The translations under genes were made by a program, and so were the position numbers. This document shows, one piece after another, positions 27,807 to 38,206 of a stretch of DNA of 64,000 nt; positions within the stretch are counted from its first letter, which is position 1, and every line of letters begins with the position of its first letter. This DNA is from Vibrio cyclitrophicus (GTDB lineage: Bacteria > Pseudomonadota > Gammaproteobacteria > Enterobacterales > Vibrionaceae), in the NCBI RefSeq assembly GCF_024347435.1, contig NZ_AP025480.1, forward strand, positions 2,604,001-2,668,000, given 5' to 3'. The notes under the pieces were generated by a model that saw only the letters and a program-made list of their open reading frames with translations, was not told the DNA's origin and searched no databases.

Positions 27807-29357
27807 TTACGCTTGTTGTGTTTTAGATTCAGACACTTGAGGTTGAACTTCTGAAGAAGTGTTTTTACTCGCATCGTACTTGGCTAACAGAGTCACAAGG
27901 ATAAGCTGAGCAATCAGAGCTCCTAGCACAACCCATGTACTTCCCGTAAAGCCTGCCACAACAAAGCTCACCAATGCGATAGAGCCATTCATCAACGCAT
28001 AAGGAAGTTGAGTCTTAAAGTGTTCAAATTGATCACACCCTGCGCCAGTTGAAGAAAGAATGGTTGTTTCAGAGATCGGTGAACAGTGATCCCCAAACAA
28101 ACCTCCCGACAACACAGCACCGATTGCCACTAGTAAAGGCGCATCAATCGCAAAAGCGGTTGGAATAACCAATGGCATCATAATCGCGAAGGTTCCCCAC
28201 GACGATCCCGTTGCGAATGAAATAATCGCCGACAACAAAAAAGCGACGGCAGGCACTAACCAGTAAGGAAAGCCACTTTGTGCTTGTTCTGCAATATAAG
28301 CCGCGGCGCCTAACTCTTTACCGACGGTGCTTAACGCCCATGCCAATACAAGAATGATCGCTACAGGCATCATATTTCCCATGCCCTTTAAATACACCGA
28401 AACACCATCAGACAATTTTCTTACACCGTAATAAGCCATTAGCGAGATCAAGGTAATCGCAGCAAAAAAATAAGCCGATGATAAAGCCGCTCTGAATGAC
28501 GAACCTGCAACCTTTTGGAACGGGAAGCCTTGCGGAACCAACATGGTGAACAATACAACGACCATCACGAGTAGCGGTGCCCAAACAAAAGATGCTTTTG
28601 CATTTTTATGCGAGAAAGGATTCAACGACTCATTATTCGCACCAGAACAAAGACCCGCTTGGCAATCACGCTCTGCCTTTGCCATTGGTCCGAAGTCTAA
28701 ACCTTTAAAAGAAACTAAAGGAACAATAAAGATCGCTAAGAAAGCGTAGAACTGAAAAGGAATCGCGCCGATGAAAGCATCCCAATCCGACATGTTGACA
28801 TTCAAAGCGGTAAACTCTTTTTGAATCAACCCCATGATATAAACACCCCAGCCAATAAAAGGGATAAGAATCGCGACGGGAGAGGAGGTTGAGTCAATAA
28901 TGAATGCTAGCTTCTGTCTTGAAAGTTTCAGTTTATCGAAAAGGGGACGAAAAACAGGGCCGACAATTAAAGGAGTGCCTAAGTCTGAGAAAAATATAAC
29001 AATTCCACCTAACCAAGCAGACACTTGAGCTTGGCATTTATTGCTTACCCACTGAGTCACCCGCTTTGCGAATGCGACACCACCACCGGACTTTTCCATC
29101 AAAGCAACAAAACCGCCGATGAAAATCAAAAGCATAATCACACCTGCATTATAGCTATCGGTCAGTTGAGGTACCAGATAGCCTTTCACCATAGTGCCAA
29201 ACGTATCAAGAGGATTAAGTTCACTAAACATACCGGTGAGCATTGCTACACCACTCAATACGCCAGCAAAAAGGCCGATCACTACATTCCTTGTCGCCAA
29301 TGACAACACCAAAGTAATCACAATGGGGATGAGTGACGTGATATCTGTCTGTTCCAT
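27807..29357 (-). CDS. NhaC-family Na+/H+ antiporter
   Basis: 516 residues with about eleven to twelve membrane helices. Motifs: SLIPIVITLVLSLATRNV at the N-terminus, FFSDLGTPLIVGPVFRP (~residues 113-129), FIIDSTSSPVAILIPFIGWG, ATGSSWGTFAIMMPLVIP, and SGGLFGDHCSPISETTILSSTGAGC, the classic NhaC-like block. The family exchanges sodium for protons, or organic acids in some members. The ion is inferred. Single gene; the repeat cluster lies downstream. Confidence 0.88.
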   Translation of the reverse strand: MEQTDITSLIPIVITLVLSLATRNVVIGLFAGVLSGVAMLTGMFSELNPLDTFGTMVKGYLVPQLTDSYNAGVIMLLIFIGGFVALMEKSGGGVAFAKRVTQWVSNKCQAQVSAWLGGIVIFFSDLGTPLIVGPVFRPLFDKLKLSRQKLAFIIDSTSSPVAILIPFIGWGVYIMGLIQKEFTALNVNMSDWDAFIGAIPFQFYAFLAIFIVPLVSFKGLDFGPMAKAERDCQAGLCSGANNESLNPFSHKNAKASFVWAPLLVMVVVLFTMLVPQGFPFQKVAGSSFRAALSSAYFFAAITLISLMAYYGVRKLSDGVSVYLKGMGNMMPVAIILVLAWALSTVGKELGAAAYIAEQAQSGFPYWLVPAVAFLLSAIISFATGSSWGTFAIMMPLVIPTAFAIDAPLLVAIGAVLSGGLFGDHCSPISETTILSSTGAGCDQFEHFKTQLPYALMNGSIALVSFVVAGFTGSTWVVLGALIAQLILVTLLAKYDASKNTSSEVQPQVSESKTQQA

Positions 29358-29692
29358 AGGTACACCTTAACCCTAAAATAGAAGAATAAATATAATTAAA
29401 AAATGAATATAAATTCACAAGAGTCATTTGTACAGAACTTTATTTCATAACTAGTTAAATAATCCTCTTATTAACGAGAGTGCAGAGCAACCTACCTGAA
29501 ACGATTTCCTTAATGAAAGAAAGTAGGAGTCATTATTCAACTCAGTGTTTGATAGTGTGGATAGTGTGGCTTCTCAACTCTCATGGTGAGAAGGCGCAAT
29601 AAAAAAGCCGAAAGTCATAACTTTCGGCTTTTGAACAACACGGGTCAGCTTAGTAAGCCAATCTAAAGCAGAGGTTGATTAATAATGACAGA
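29358..29692. other. intergenic region with terminator
   Basis: 335 bases between the antiporter and chitinase genes, both on the minus strand. It holds the antiporter promoter and the chitinase terminator at 29603-29632. No gene seen. Confidence 0.6.
29603..29632 (-). terminator. terminator downstream of the chitinase gene
   Basis: A 13-bp perfect stem (AAAAGCCGAAAGT with ACTTTCGGCTTTT) and loop CATA. The A-run on the plus strand gives a T-run after the minus-strand transcript of the chitinase. Confidence 0.9.
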
Positions 29693-31375
29693 TCACTGAC
29701 AACTAATTTCATCCCAGAACCAATTCGACTGTACGGGGCTTTCCCAAACACCCGGACCGTTTTTAGCTACGAAACACTTGCCGTTATGTGTCACCTTTTC
29801 ACCATTACTCACCTGGCTGACACCTGCTTGCCATGTAATAAATACCGATGGGTCAACGACGACAGGCGGCTCAACCGGTGTTGGTTCTACCGGAACTGGA
29901 TCGACTGGCGACGGGTCTGTGACAACGGGTGGTGTCGGATCTCCAGTAAGCAACTTCCAAGGGCCACCATTGGCAGGGTCATCCCCTTGTGTCCACCATT
30001 TCGCTTCGTAGGTTGCACCGTTGTGAGTCACTTGGTCACCCGCGTTATAAACCTTCGTCGCACTCCAACCGTTACCACCGGGATCAGTACCAGGATCTAC
30101 CGGATCAAGCTTGTCGACCACTTTCACTTCAGGCCAGCTCGCATGAGAACCATAAAAGTTGGTCACACACTTCTCGTAATCGCCAGCCACCAGCGCTGAA
30201 TATGCCGTTTGGAATCCAACCAACTCACATTCAAATGAGTAGCCTTCTGGGCGGTCTGCGTAATATTTCCAGTTGCCATCCCAGTTGGTATACAGCACAT
30301 CCGTCGCACCGTTAAGGTTCAAGCTTCCGTAAGGCGTTTGCTGCCAACATGTATTGGCTTCATCCGCTTCTACAGGGATCTCGTAGTGCGCTGCTAACCC
30401 TTCCCAATAACGAATACGGTTAACCGGTTGGCCTTTATCTTTGTTCTGCTCCCCACATTCAATACCACCATTAATCACATTGATCGTGGTACCAAACCCA
30501 TAACCAATGCCCGCATCTAATTCGCGCTGAGATGGCGTCCAAGTGCGGTCGATAACGTGCAGCATTGCTGGTTTAGGTGCTTGAGGAGTAAGGAAGAACC
30601 AGATAGCAGAAGCCAAGTTCAGCCAAGAATCAGCGACTAAGCCCGGATTATTCAGTAACACCGTTGCATCACCATCGAACATCACTTCAGAGAACGCACC
30701 GTAATTAAAATGGTAAGAAAGCTGCTTGGCACCTCGCCCAAAGTAACCCTGCCCCGCGGCACATGGCCAGCGAGCATTTTGCCAATCGTTCTGACCACAA
30801 CCCGTAGTGTAGCCCTCTTGGCCTTCAGACCAGCCCATTTCACGAACATGTACCAACGCTTGCTGCCACTCTTCTAGCGCTAATGGGTTATCAGAGGTGT
30901 TGTCTATCGCGATGTGGCCACCCGTCTCTTGTGAGAAATGAGCAAAGGCCGTGATAATGGATTTTTTACAGATAGCGTCGGAGTCACGACCATCGGTGTA
31001 CTCTCCACAGAAAGCGGGGAATTTACCAATCGCACGTAAGAAACGAGTGTAGGTGTATTCTGGTGCAGCCATCTGAGTGAGGAAGTTCCATTCAGATTGA
31101 GGGAATACACGTTCGACTCGTTTTACGTTTTCAGGATTAGAGGGGGAACCGGGTTCAATCGCTTCAACGATTGTGTTCGGGCGAGTTTGAAGGGCCTGCG
31201 ACCAGATCGCATACATAGGATCGGATGTTTTCGCTTGTTCAGCAGCTTGTAATGCCGACTTTTCAACAAGGTAACCATTCGGGTTTTGCGGATCAGGTTG
31301 GATATTCAAAGACGCATGACTTTGCGCAGCCAATGTGCAGCCGAGCACTGTCGCCAGATATTTGATTTTTAACAT
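29693..31375 (-). CDS. secreted GH19 chitinase with two C-terminal chitin-binding modules
   Basis: 560 residues with a signal peptide (MLKIKYLATVLGCTLAAQSHA). The GH19 catalytic domain (~100-340) shows FAHFSQETGGH with the catalytic Glu, YFGRGAKQLSYHFNYGAFS and NPGLVADSWLNLASAIWFF. A Gly/Pro linker leads to a CBM5/12-like module (WSATKVYNAGDQVTHNGATYEA, ~435-475), a Pro/Val/Thr-rich linker, and a second, less typical module with THNGKCFVAKNG at the end. It hydrolyses chitin outside the cell, a common Vibrio nutrient route. The aromatic residues of the modules are retained. Single gene. Confidence 0.93.
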   Translation of the reverse strand: MLKIKYLATVLGCTLAAQSHASLNIQPDPQNPNGYLVEKSALQAAEQAKTSDPMYAIWSQALQTRPNTIVEAIEPGSPSNPENVKRVERVFPQSEWNFLTQMAAPEYTYTRFLRAIGKFPAFCGEYTDGRDSDAICKKSIITAFAHFSQETGGHIAIDNTSDNPLALEEWQQALVHVREMGWSEGQEGYTTGCGQNDWQNARWPCAAGQGYFGRGAKQLSYHFNYGAFSEVMFDGDATVLLNNPGLVADSWLNLASAIWFFLTPQAPKPAMLHVIDRTWTPSQRELDAGIGYGFGTTINVINGGIECGEQNKDKGQPVNRIRYWEGLAAHYEIPVEADEANTCWQQTPYGSLNLNGATDVLYTNWDGNWKYYADRPEGYSFECELVGFQTAYSALVAGDYEKCVTNFYGSHASWPEVKVVDKLDPVDPGTDPGGNGWSATKVYNAGDQVTHNGATYEAKWWTQGDDPANGGPWKLLTGDPTPPVVTDPSPVDPVPVEPTPVEPPVVVDPSVFITWQAGVSQVSNGEKVTHNGKCFVAKNGPGVWESPVQSNWFWDEISCQ

Positions 31376-31602
31376 GATGGATTCTCTTATCTGTCCTTAA
31401 TAAGTCCATCAAAGAGTATGCTTCACACGCGAAATACCATAGCCGTTGCTGTATGAATTTATAAAAATTGCGAGTGATATTTTTGATATATAGCTCATAC
31501 AACAAAGCGTCTCATGGTTTCTTGAGCTGATATCTAATTTCCAACCCATTTGGTTTCTAGAGGTTAGATATGGCTCTTTAATACCCTGAATCAAAAAGAA
31601 AA

Positions 31603-31627
31603 AAGCCCCGAACTGAGTTCGAGGCTT
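31603..31627 (-). terminator. terminator of guaA
   Basis: Stem AAGCCCCGAACT with AGTTCGAGGCTT (one mismatch) and a one-base loop plus pairs opened by strain. The A-rich stretch to its left gives a T-run for the minus-strand guaA transcript. Confidence 0.85.
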
Positions 31628-31663
31628 AAGATCTTAATCAAAGCTGGTTAAATCTCTAAAAGA

Positions 31664-33217
31664 TTATTCCCACTCGATAGTTGCTGGTGGCTTACCAGAA
31701 ATATCGTAAACAACACGTGAAATGCCGTTAACTTCGTTGATAATACGGTTAGAAACCTTACCTAGGAAGTCGTATGGTAGGTGTGCCCAGTGAGCAGTCA
31801 TGAAGTCGATAGTTTCTACTGCGCGTAGAGATACAACCCAATCGTACTTACGGCCATCACCCATTACGCCAACTGAACGTACTGGTAGGAATACCGTGAA
31901 TGCTTGAGATACTTTGTGGTAAAGGTCAGCAGCGTGAAGCTCTTCAATGAAGATAGCATCAGCACGACGCAGTAAATCACAGTACTCTTTCTTCACTTCG
32001 CCAAGTACACGAACACCTAGACCTGGACCCGGGAATGGGTGGCGGTAAAGCATGTTGTATGGAAGACCAAGCTCTAAGCCGATCTTACGTACTTCATCTT
32101 TAAACAGCTCACGTAGAGGCTCAACAAGGCCCATTTCCATATCATCAGGAAGGCCGCCAACGTTGTGGTGAGATTTGATTACGTGTGCTTTACCTGTCTT
32201 AGATGCAGCAGACTCGATTACGTCTGGGTAGATAGTACCCTGAGCAAGCCACTTAGCATTCTTCAGTTTCTTAGATTCTTCATCGAAGATATCTACGAAT
32301 ACGTGGCCGATGATCTTACGTTTCGCTTCTGGTTCAGCTTCGCCTTCAAGAGCGTTAAGGAAACGCTCTTCAGCATCTACTTTGATGATGTTTAGGCCAA
32401 ACTTATTGCCGAACATCTCCATAACCTGCTCACCTTCGTTTAAACGAAGAAGGCCGTTATCTACAAATACACATGTTAGTTTGTCGCCGATCGCTCGGTG
32501 AGCAAGCATTGCTACTACTGATGAATCAACACCACCAGAAAGACCAAGGATAACTTCGTCGTCACCTACTTGTTCTTTAATACGTGCAACTGCATCTTCA
32601 ATGATTGAAGCTGGAGTCCACAGACCTTCACAACCACATGCATTAAGAACAAAGTTCTCAAGCATTTTTAGGCCGTTCTTAGTGTGTGTTACTTCTGGGT
32701 GGAATTGTACGCCGTAGTACTTCTTATCTTCATTTGCCATTGCAGCGTATGGGCAAGTGTCTGTTTCAGCGATCTTTGTGAAATCAGCAGGGATCTCAAC
32801 CACTTTGTCACCGTGGCTCATCCAAACATCTTGAGTCGTCTCAAGGTCAGCGAAAAGTGCTGATTCGCCAGTCACTTGTACAGCTGCGTAGCCGAACTCG
32901 CGTTCAGTAGACGTCGCTACTTTACCGCCAAGTTGCTCAGCCATAGTTTGCATGCCGTAGCAAATACCGAAGACAGGAACACCTGAATCAAATACGTACT
33001 GAGGTGCACGTGGAGAATTCTCTTCCGTTACACTTTCAGGGCCGCCAGATAGGATAATGCCGTCTGGATTGAATTCACGAATATCCGCTTCTTCTACGTC
33101 CCAGCTCCAAAGTTCACAGTAAACACCGATCTCACGAATACGACGAGCAACTAGCTGTGTGTATTGAGAACCGAAGTCCAGAATTAGAATACGTTGGTCA
33201 TGAATATTTTTAGTCAT
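31664..33217 (-). CDS. guaA: GMP synthase (glutamine-hydrolysing)
   Basis: 517 residues. It aminates XMP to GMP with ammonia from glutamine, in the cytoplasm. The class I amidotransferase domain has the nucleophile in FGICYGMQ and the His/Glu pair in QFHPEVTH. The ATP-pyrophosphatase loop is [11 protein letters not shown] near residue 231, and the dimerisation domain ends with [20 protein letters not shown]. Full length. It is preceded by a PurR-type operator and separated from guaB by a repeat element, so it probably has its own promoter. Confidence 0.98.
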   Translation of the reverse strand: MTKNIHDQRILILDFGSQYTQLVARRIREIGVYCELWSWDVEEADIREFNPDGIILSGGPESVTEENSPRAPQYVFDSGVPVFGICYGMQTMAEQLGGKVATSTEREFGYAAVQVTGESALFADLETTQDVWMSHGDKVVEIPADFTKIAETDTCPYAAMANEDKKYYGVQFHPEVTHTKNGLKMLENFVLNACGCEGLWTPASIIEDAVARIKEQVGDDEVILGLSGGVDSSVVAMLAHRAIGDKLTCVFVDNGLLRLNEGEQVMEMFGNKFGLNIIKVDAEERFLNALEGEAEPEAKRKIIGHVFVDIFDEESKKLKNAKWLAQGTIYPDVIESAASKTGKAHVIKSHHNVGGLPDDMEMGLVEPLRELFKDEVRKIGLELGLPYNMLYRHPFPGPGLGVRVLGEVKKEYCDLLRRADAIFIEELHAADLYHKVSQAFTVFLPVRSVGVMGDGRKYDWVVSLRAVETIDFMTAHWAHLPYDFLGKVSNRIINEVNGISRVVYDISGKPPATIEWE

Positions 33218-33291
33218 TGTAAGTAGTCTTATTGGCTATGTGATAAAACGGAGGCGAGTTTACTCACCTCTGATTAACTCTTCAAGAAATA

Positions 33292-33307
33292 AAGCAAACG
33301 TTTTCGT
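33292..33307. promoter_or_regulatory. PurR-type operator upstream of guaA
   Basis: AAGCAAACGTTTTCGT matches all fixed positions of the PurR consensus ANGCAANCGNTTNCNT. It lies 75 bases upstream of guaA, as expected for purine repression. The match is seen; binding is inferred. Confidence 0.75.
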
Positions 33308-33370
33308 AGGTTATCTGTAAGGCGATGTTTTGTGAGAATCACTCTCTAAACAAAACAAGCGGTAGATATA

Positions 33371-33545
33371 ATACCAATCACAGTAAGTAAGTGTTCAGGA
33401 ATAGCGCAGGAAAAAAGCTTGAGAACAAGGCTGCTCTATTCGACAAAGAGTTCTGATAAGTAGTTATTCTACAATCAAAAATTCTAACGAAGTTATCGAG
33501 CTTTTTAACAAGCTAGGATGACCCGTTATTTACTACGATTGGTAT
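33371..33545. mobile_element. MITE-like element between guaB and guaA
   Basis: A 175-base segment bounded by inverted ends: ATACCAATCACAGTAA on the left and TTACTACGATTGGTAT on the right (14 of 16 bases pair). It has no coding capacity. Flanks are TA-rich, consistent with a TA target. It looks like a non-autonomous miniature element of the sort scattered in Vibrio genomes. Confidence 0.7.
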
Positions 33546-33595
33546 ATTAATGTGCCGACTAAATCAGCACATTATTCAAACGTTTGGACGTATTA

Positions 33596-35059
33596 TTAAC
33601 CTAAACGGTAGTTAGGTGCTTCTTTCGTGATTTGAACATCGTGTACGTGAGATTCTTTCATGCCCGCACCAGAGATACGAACAAACTCAGCTTTAGTACG
33701 CATATCTTCAACAGTTGCAGAACCCGTTAGGCCCATGCTTGAGCGTAAACCGCCCATCTGTTGGTGAACGATCTCTTTTAGACGACCTTTGTATGCGATA
33801 CGACCTTCAATCCCTTCTGGAACAAGCTTGTCTGCAGCGTTGTCAGATTGGAAGTAACGGTCAGAAGAACCTTGAGACATAGCGCCAAGAGAACCCATAC
33901 CACGGTAAGACTTGTAAGAACGACCGTTGTAAAGGATAACTTCACCCGGTGCTTCTTCAGTACCCGCGAACATTGAACCAACCATCACACAAGATGCGCC
34001 AGCAACGATCGCTTTACAGATATCACCAGAGAAGCGGATACCGCCATCTGCGATTACTGGAATACCGTATTCGTTTGCTACTTCAGCTGCGTCTGCGATT
34101 GCTGTTACTTGAGGAACACCAACACCAGTAACGATACGAGTCGTACAGATTGAACCCGGGCCGATACCCACTTTAACTGCACTTACACCAGCTTCGATAA
34201 GAGCACGAGCGCCAGCGCCAGTTGCTACGTTACCACCGATGATTTGTAGATCAGGGTAGGCAGCACGAGTTTCGCGGATACGGTTAAGTACGCCTTCAGA
34301 GTGACCGTGTGAAGAGTCGATAAGTAGAACGTCTACGCCAGCTTCAACAAGAGCAGCAACGCGCTCTTCGTTACCAGCACCAGCACCAACAGCTGCACCT
34401 ACACGTAGGCTGCCGCGCTCATCTTTACAAGCGTTTGGTTTACGTTCTGCTTTGTGGGAATCTTTTGCAGTGATCATTCCAGTAAGTTGGAAGTCATCAT
34501 TTACAACAAGAACTTTCTCAACACGCGCTTCGTGCATTTTCTCTTGAACTTCTTCACGAGTTGCACCTTCTTTAACAGAAGCAAGGCGAGCTTTAGGTGT
34601 CATTACTACGTCAACTTTCTTAGAAAGGTCAGTCACAAAGCGAACGTCACGGCCAGTAATAATACCAACAAGTTCGTTTGTTTCAGTAACAACAGGGAAA
34701 CCAGCGAAGCCGTGTTTTTGAGTAAGAGCTACAACATCAGCGATTGTCGCGTCAGGGTTTACAGTAACAGGGTGAGAAACCACACCTGCTTCGTAAATTT
34801 TAACCTGGCGAACCATTTCAGCTTGCTGTTCAATAGACATGTTCTTATGAATGAAGCCGATTCCGCCTTCTTGTGCCAGTGCAATCGCTAGGCGAGCTTC
34901 TGTCACAGTATCCATCGATGCAGAGATCATAGGGATGTTTAGGGAAATATTCTTCGTCAGCTGAGTGCGAAGATCAGCTGTATTAGGGAGAACGGTGGAG
35001 TGTGCTGGCACTAGCAGTACGTCGTCGAATGTCAGCGCTTCTTTGGCAATTCTTAGCAT
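33596..35059 (-). CDS. guaB: inosine-5'-monophosphate dehydrogenase
   Basis: 487 residues. It oxidises IMP to XMP with NAD, the first step to GMP. The start [21 protein letters not shown] is typical, so I use the ATG at 35059. Two CBS domains (~95-200) interrupt the barrel. The active-site loop is [17 protein letters not shown] with its Cys at about 305, and the flap has [10 protein letters not shown]. Full length. Normally it is cotranscribed with guaA; here 378 bases and a repeat element lie between them. Confidence 0.98.
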   Translation of the reverse strand: MLRIAKEALTFDDVLLVPAHSTVLPNTADLRTQLTKNISLNIPMISASMDTVTEARLAIALAQEGGIGFIHKNMSIEQQAEMVRQVKIYEAGVVSHPVTVNPDATIADVVALTQKHGFAGFPVVTETNELVGIITGRDVRFVTDLSKKVDVVMTPKARLASVKEGATREEVQEKMHEARVEKVLVVNDDFQLTGMITAKDSHKAERKPNACKDERGSLRVGAAVGAGAGNEERVAALVEAGVDVLLIDSSHGHSEGVLNRIRETRAAYPDLQIIGGNVATGAGARALIEAGVSAVKVGIGPGSICTTRIVTGVGVPQVTAIADAAEVANEYGIPVIADGGIRFSGDICKAIVAGASCVMVGSMFAGTEEAPGEVILYNGRSYKSYRGMGSLGAMSQGSSDRYFQSDNAADKLVPEGIEGRIAYKGRLKEIVHQQMGGLRSSMGLTGSATVEDMRTKAEFVRISGAGMKESHVHDVQITKEAPNYRLG

Positions 35060-35188
35060 TTGCAATATCTCACAATAATAGGAGTAAAAAGAAACAATCC
35101 AATCTCATCGTTTCGCCTAATGAGGGCAGCCAATTAAGGAAAATTAAACTGCATTTGGATTAGATATTGCGGACGGATTATACGGCCA

Positions 35189-35204
35189 ACGAAATCGCTT
35201 GGCT
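35189..35204. promoter_or_regulatory. possible PurR site upstream of guaB
   Basis: ACGAAATCGCTTGGCT matches the PurR consensus at 9 of 11 fixed positions and keeps the central CG. It lies 130 bases upstream of guaB in the guaB-xseA divergent gap. Weaker than the site ahead of guaA. Confidence 0.45.
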
Positions 35205-35328
35205 ACACATTTTTGTATTTTTAATTTGCATTTACCCCCTTGCTATGTATTATATTGCCGCTATCTTCCATACTCACGCCCTGTGAGATTCCAAGAAAGA
35301 CCTTCCTTCAAGGAAAGATAGTGCTTCT

Positions 35329-36675
35329 ATGACTAATCCAAACATCTTTACTGTTTCTCGCCTCAACTCAGAGGTTCGTCTCCTATTAGAAAACGAAATG
35401 GGGATAGTCTGGCTCGTTGGTGAAATCTCAAACTTCTCAGCACCTGTCTCTGGTCACTGGTACCTCACCCTTAAAGACTCTCGCGCTCAAGTTAAGTGCG
35501 CTATGTTTCGTGGCAATAACCGTCGTGTGACTTTTAAGCCTCAGAACGGTAATCAAGTTTTAGTCAAAGCACGTCTGTCTCTTTATGAGCCGCGTGGTGA
35601 CTATCAGCTAATCATCGAAAGCATGCAGCCAGAAGGTGATGGTAAGCTTCAACAAGAGTTTGAAAAGCTTAAGATGAACCTCGCCGCAGAAGGATTATTT
35701 GCTCAATCAAGCAAGCAACCGCTTCCTGAACACCCAAAGCGCGTTGGCGTGATCACCTCAAAAACCGGTGCTGCACTGTTTGACATCCTTGATGTACTGA
35801 AAAGACGCGATCCTTCATTACCGGTTGTGGTTTACCCAACCATGGTTCAAGGCGAAGAGGCTGCAATTCAGATAGCTCAAGCGATTGGACGAGCTAACGA
35901 ACGCAATGAATGTGATGTGTTGATCGTGGGTCGTGGCGGCGGTTCATTAGAAGACTTATGGTGCTTTAATAACGAGATCGTTGCTCGCACAATTGCAGCA
36001 AGCCAGATCCCGATTATCAGCGCAGTTGGCCACGAAATTGACGTCACTATAGCTGATTTCGTCGCAGATATGCGTGCACCAACACCGTCAGCAGCAGCCG
36101 AACTGGTTAGCCGTGATAACAGTCATAAAGAACAAGCTTTTGTCTCTAAACGCGCTCGCTTAGTCAGTGCAATTCGTCATGTACTAATCAAACAAGCGCA
36201 ATCAACTCAAACGTTGAAATACCGCTTAGAGAAACAACACCCTAGCTACCAACTGCAAAAACAGAGTCAGCAGCTTGATGACTTAGACATGCGCTTACGT
36301 CGTGGTATGGCTCAATACCTAAAGCAGCATGCACAGCGTGTTGAACGTAAACAACATCAGCTTCAGTTGAACTCGCCAGTGAAGCGCCTTGGCGAACAGA
36401 AGTTGCATCTACAACGCTCAGAACAGAAGCTATTGGATGCGATGGATAAAACACTGCTAACCACTCGCCACCAGCTAGCCATGGCTGCAGAGAAGTTAGA
36501 GACAGTGAGCCCACTGGCAACCTTGAAGCGAGGCTACAGCATTACCCATTCAACATCGGGCAATACCGTGTCATCAATTAACGATGTCGAACCAGGTGAA
36601 GTGATCACCACTCAAGTTGAAGATGGCGTGATTGAATCACAAGTGACAACAAGAGTCGCTAAGAGCGAGCTTTAG
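35329..36675 (+). CDS. xseA: exodeoxyribonuclease VII large subunit
   Basis: 448 residues. The catalytic subunit of a single-strand-specific exonuclease that acts in repair with XseB (not in this window). The N-terminal OB fold has VWLVGEISNFSAPVSGHWYLTLKD. The nuclease core has RVGVITSKTGAALFDIL, IVGRGGGSLEDLWCFNNE and SAVGHEIDVTIADFVADMRAPTPSAAAE. A long helical C-terminal half (~270-400) is typical. It is divergent from guaB, as in many gammaproteobacteria. Confidence 0.97.
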   Translation: MTNPNIFTVSRLNSEVRLLLENEMGIVWLVGEISNFSAPVSGHWYLTLKDSRAQVKCAMFRGNNRRVTFKPQNGNQVLVKARLSLYEPRGDYQLIIESMQPEGDGKLQQEFEKLKMNLAAEGLFAQSSKQPLPEHPKRVGVITSKTGAALFDILDVLKRRDPSLPVVVYPTMVQGEEAAIQIAQAIGRANERNECDVLIVGRGGGSLEDLWCFNNEIVARTIAASQIPIISAVGHEIDVTIADFVADMRAPTPSAAAELVSRDNSHKEQAFVSKRARLVSAIRHVLIKQAQSTQTLKYRLEKQHPSYQLQKQSQQLDDLDMRLRRGMAQYLKQHAQRVERKQHQLQLNSPVKRLGEQKLHLQRSEQKLLDAMDKTLLTTRHQLAMAAEKLETVSPLATLKRGYSITHSTSGNTVSSINDVEPGEVITTQVEDGVIESQVTTRVAKSEL

Positions 36676-36710
36676 ATTCGACTCGAACGTTAAAAGCCCT
36701 TTAAAATCAG

Positions 36711-36741
36711 AAAGCCCTATCGATAATCGACAGGGCTTTTT
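36711..36741 (+). terminator. terminator of xseA
   Basis: Stem AAAGCCCTATCG paired with CGACAGGGCTTT (one mismatch) around ATAAT, followed by TTTTG. Ends the xseA transcript before the convergent urease operon. Confidence 0.88.
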
Positions 36742-36796
36742 TGTGTCTAATAAATTAGAAAGCGAACGGATTTAAACTCTACTCCCTATTCATGAT

Positions 36797-37438
36797 TCAC
36801 GACTCAGTCGTAGAAGGCTCCTTCATAGTCAGCATACCTTCCGTCACAATAAAGTTGATGATGAAGTCCAAACCTTGGCTCTCTTTTAGGTTGGTGAACA
36901 CGTATGGTTTGGTTGGACGCATGCGCTGCGTATCTTGCTCCATCACTTCAAGTGACGCGCCAACATACGGTGCTAAATCGATTTTATTGATAACCAACAG
37001 ATCAGATCGTGTAATACCTGGGCCACCTTTACGTGGGATCTTCTCCCCTTCAGCAACATCAATCACGTAGATAGTAAGGTCGGCTAACTCAGGGCTGAAC
37101 GTCGCACTCAGGTTATCGCCACCACTTTCAACAAACACCACATCAAGGTTCTTATGTAGCTTAGCAAGCTCCTCTACGGCAGCTAAGTTCATCGAAGCAT
37201 CTTCACGGATAGCCGTGTGCGGACAACCACCGGTTTCTACGCCAATGATGCGGTCAGGTTCGAGAGCTTCAGCACGTGTGAGTATCTTTGCATCTTCTTG
37301 GGTGTAAATGTCGTTGGTTACCACAGCAATGTTTAGCTTGTCGCGAATCGCCTTACACAACACCTCTAACAATGCTGTTTTACCAGAGCCTACCGGGCCG
37401 CCAATACCAATTCGAAGGGGTTGCTTATAACTTTCCAT
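36797..37438 (-). CDS. ureG: urease accessory GTPase UreG
   Basis: 213 residues. The GTPase powers nickel delivery to urease with UreE, UreF and UreD. P-loop [13 protein letters not shown] (14-26), the metal-binding CPH ([15 protein letters not shown]), [17 protein letters not shown] and NKIDLAP are all present. Normal length. Last gene of the urease cluster, 46 bases after ureF. Confidence 0.97.
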   Translation of the reverse strand: MESYKQPLRIGIGGPVGSGKTALLEVLCKAIRDKLNIAVVTNDIYTQEDAKILTRAEALEPDRIIGVETGGCPHTAIREDASMNLAAVEELAKLHKNLDVVFVESGGDNLSATFSPELADLTIYVIDVAEGEKIPRKGGPGITRSDLLVINKIDLAPYVGASLEVMEQDTQRMRPTKPYVFTNLKESQGLDFIINFIVTEGMLTMKEPSTTES

Positions 37439-37484
37439 TGTCTACTTCCTTATATTCTTTTTACTACATCGTTCGTGCTAACCG

Positions 37485-38165
37485 CTACGAACGAAATAGT
37501 CTCGTGTATTGTGTTTCGTGCAGTGAACTTGCTAATGCCATTGATGGCGAAAAGCTGCCTATCATCCAATCTTCTATCGTGCGTGCTTTCTCAATGATCT
37601 CGGGAAACGTGTTGGTGATATTAATCAGTGCCAACTGACCATCGGTTTGACCTAAAGGAACTAACTTGACCCCTGCGGTAACGATGTTTTCAAGCCAACT
37701 CCATAAATAACCTTGCTTGAGACTTTCTAAATCAATGCCCCAATGTTGAGCAGCCATACACATGCCCAACAGTTGGTTAGGATGACTATCAACAGAGTCC
37801 ACCAACGAAATATCGATGTCTAAACGCTTCAACAGAGTATTCAAGGCTTGTCCACGCTGTTTCTCTTCCGCTCGCAATTCACTGGTTTCACGACTTGAGT
37901 ACAAATAGTTACACCAGTGCTCAATCTCATCGAGCTCGCCTTTTTCTAGCGCGTGATAAAGGCGCTCTAAGATGGGCAATTCCAAAGTCGCGACACTGGA
38001 ACTGACGATGGTATTGAGCCACTGTTCCATGCTGTTGCGATCGGTCACCCACCCCGCTTCTACAGCAAGCTCTAGCCCTTGCGAATAAGTGAAACCACCA
38101 ATCGGCAACGATGGGCTGATCAATTGAAAGAGACGATAAATAGCGATATTTTCTGTTTTGGTCAT
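37485..38165 (-). CDS. ureF: urease accessory protein UreF
   Basis: 226 residues, all helical. UreF bridges UreG and the urease-UreD complex and checks nickel loading. The N-terminal LFQLISPSLPIGGFTYSQGLELAVEAGWV is the family signature, with a C-terminal LGQTDGQLALI. Lies between ureJ (42 bases upstream) and ureG. Confidence 0.94.
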   Translation of the reverse strand: MTKTENIAIYRLFQLISPSLPIGGFTYSQGLELAVEAGWVTDRNSMEQWLNTIVSSSVATLELPILERLYHALEKGELDEIEHWCNYLYSSRETSELRAEEKQRGQALNTLLKRLDIDISLVDSVDSHPNQLLGMCMAAQHWGIDLESLKQGYLWSWLENIVTAGVKLVPLGQTDGQLALINITNTFPEIIEKARTIEDWMIGSFSPSMALASSLHETQYTRLFRS

Positions 38166-38206
38166 ACTCTTGCTCTCTGCCTTCTAGAATCAAAAAGTTC
38201 GAGAGC

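Noticed and set aside
27589..27840. 83-residue plus-strand frame before the NhaC gene
   Set aside because: It runs through the palindromic repeats and into the antiporter 3' end, with no ribosome site or family sequence.
29675..30315. Plus-strand frames opposite the chitinase linker and binding modules
   Set aside because: They are open only because of the Pro/Thr/Val-rich coding of the opposite strand.
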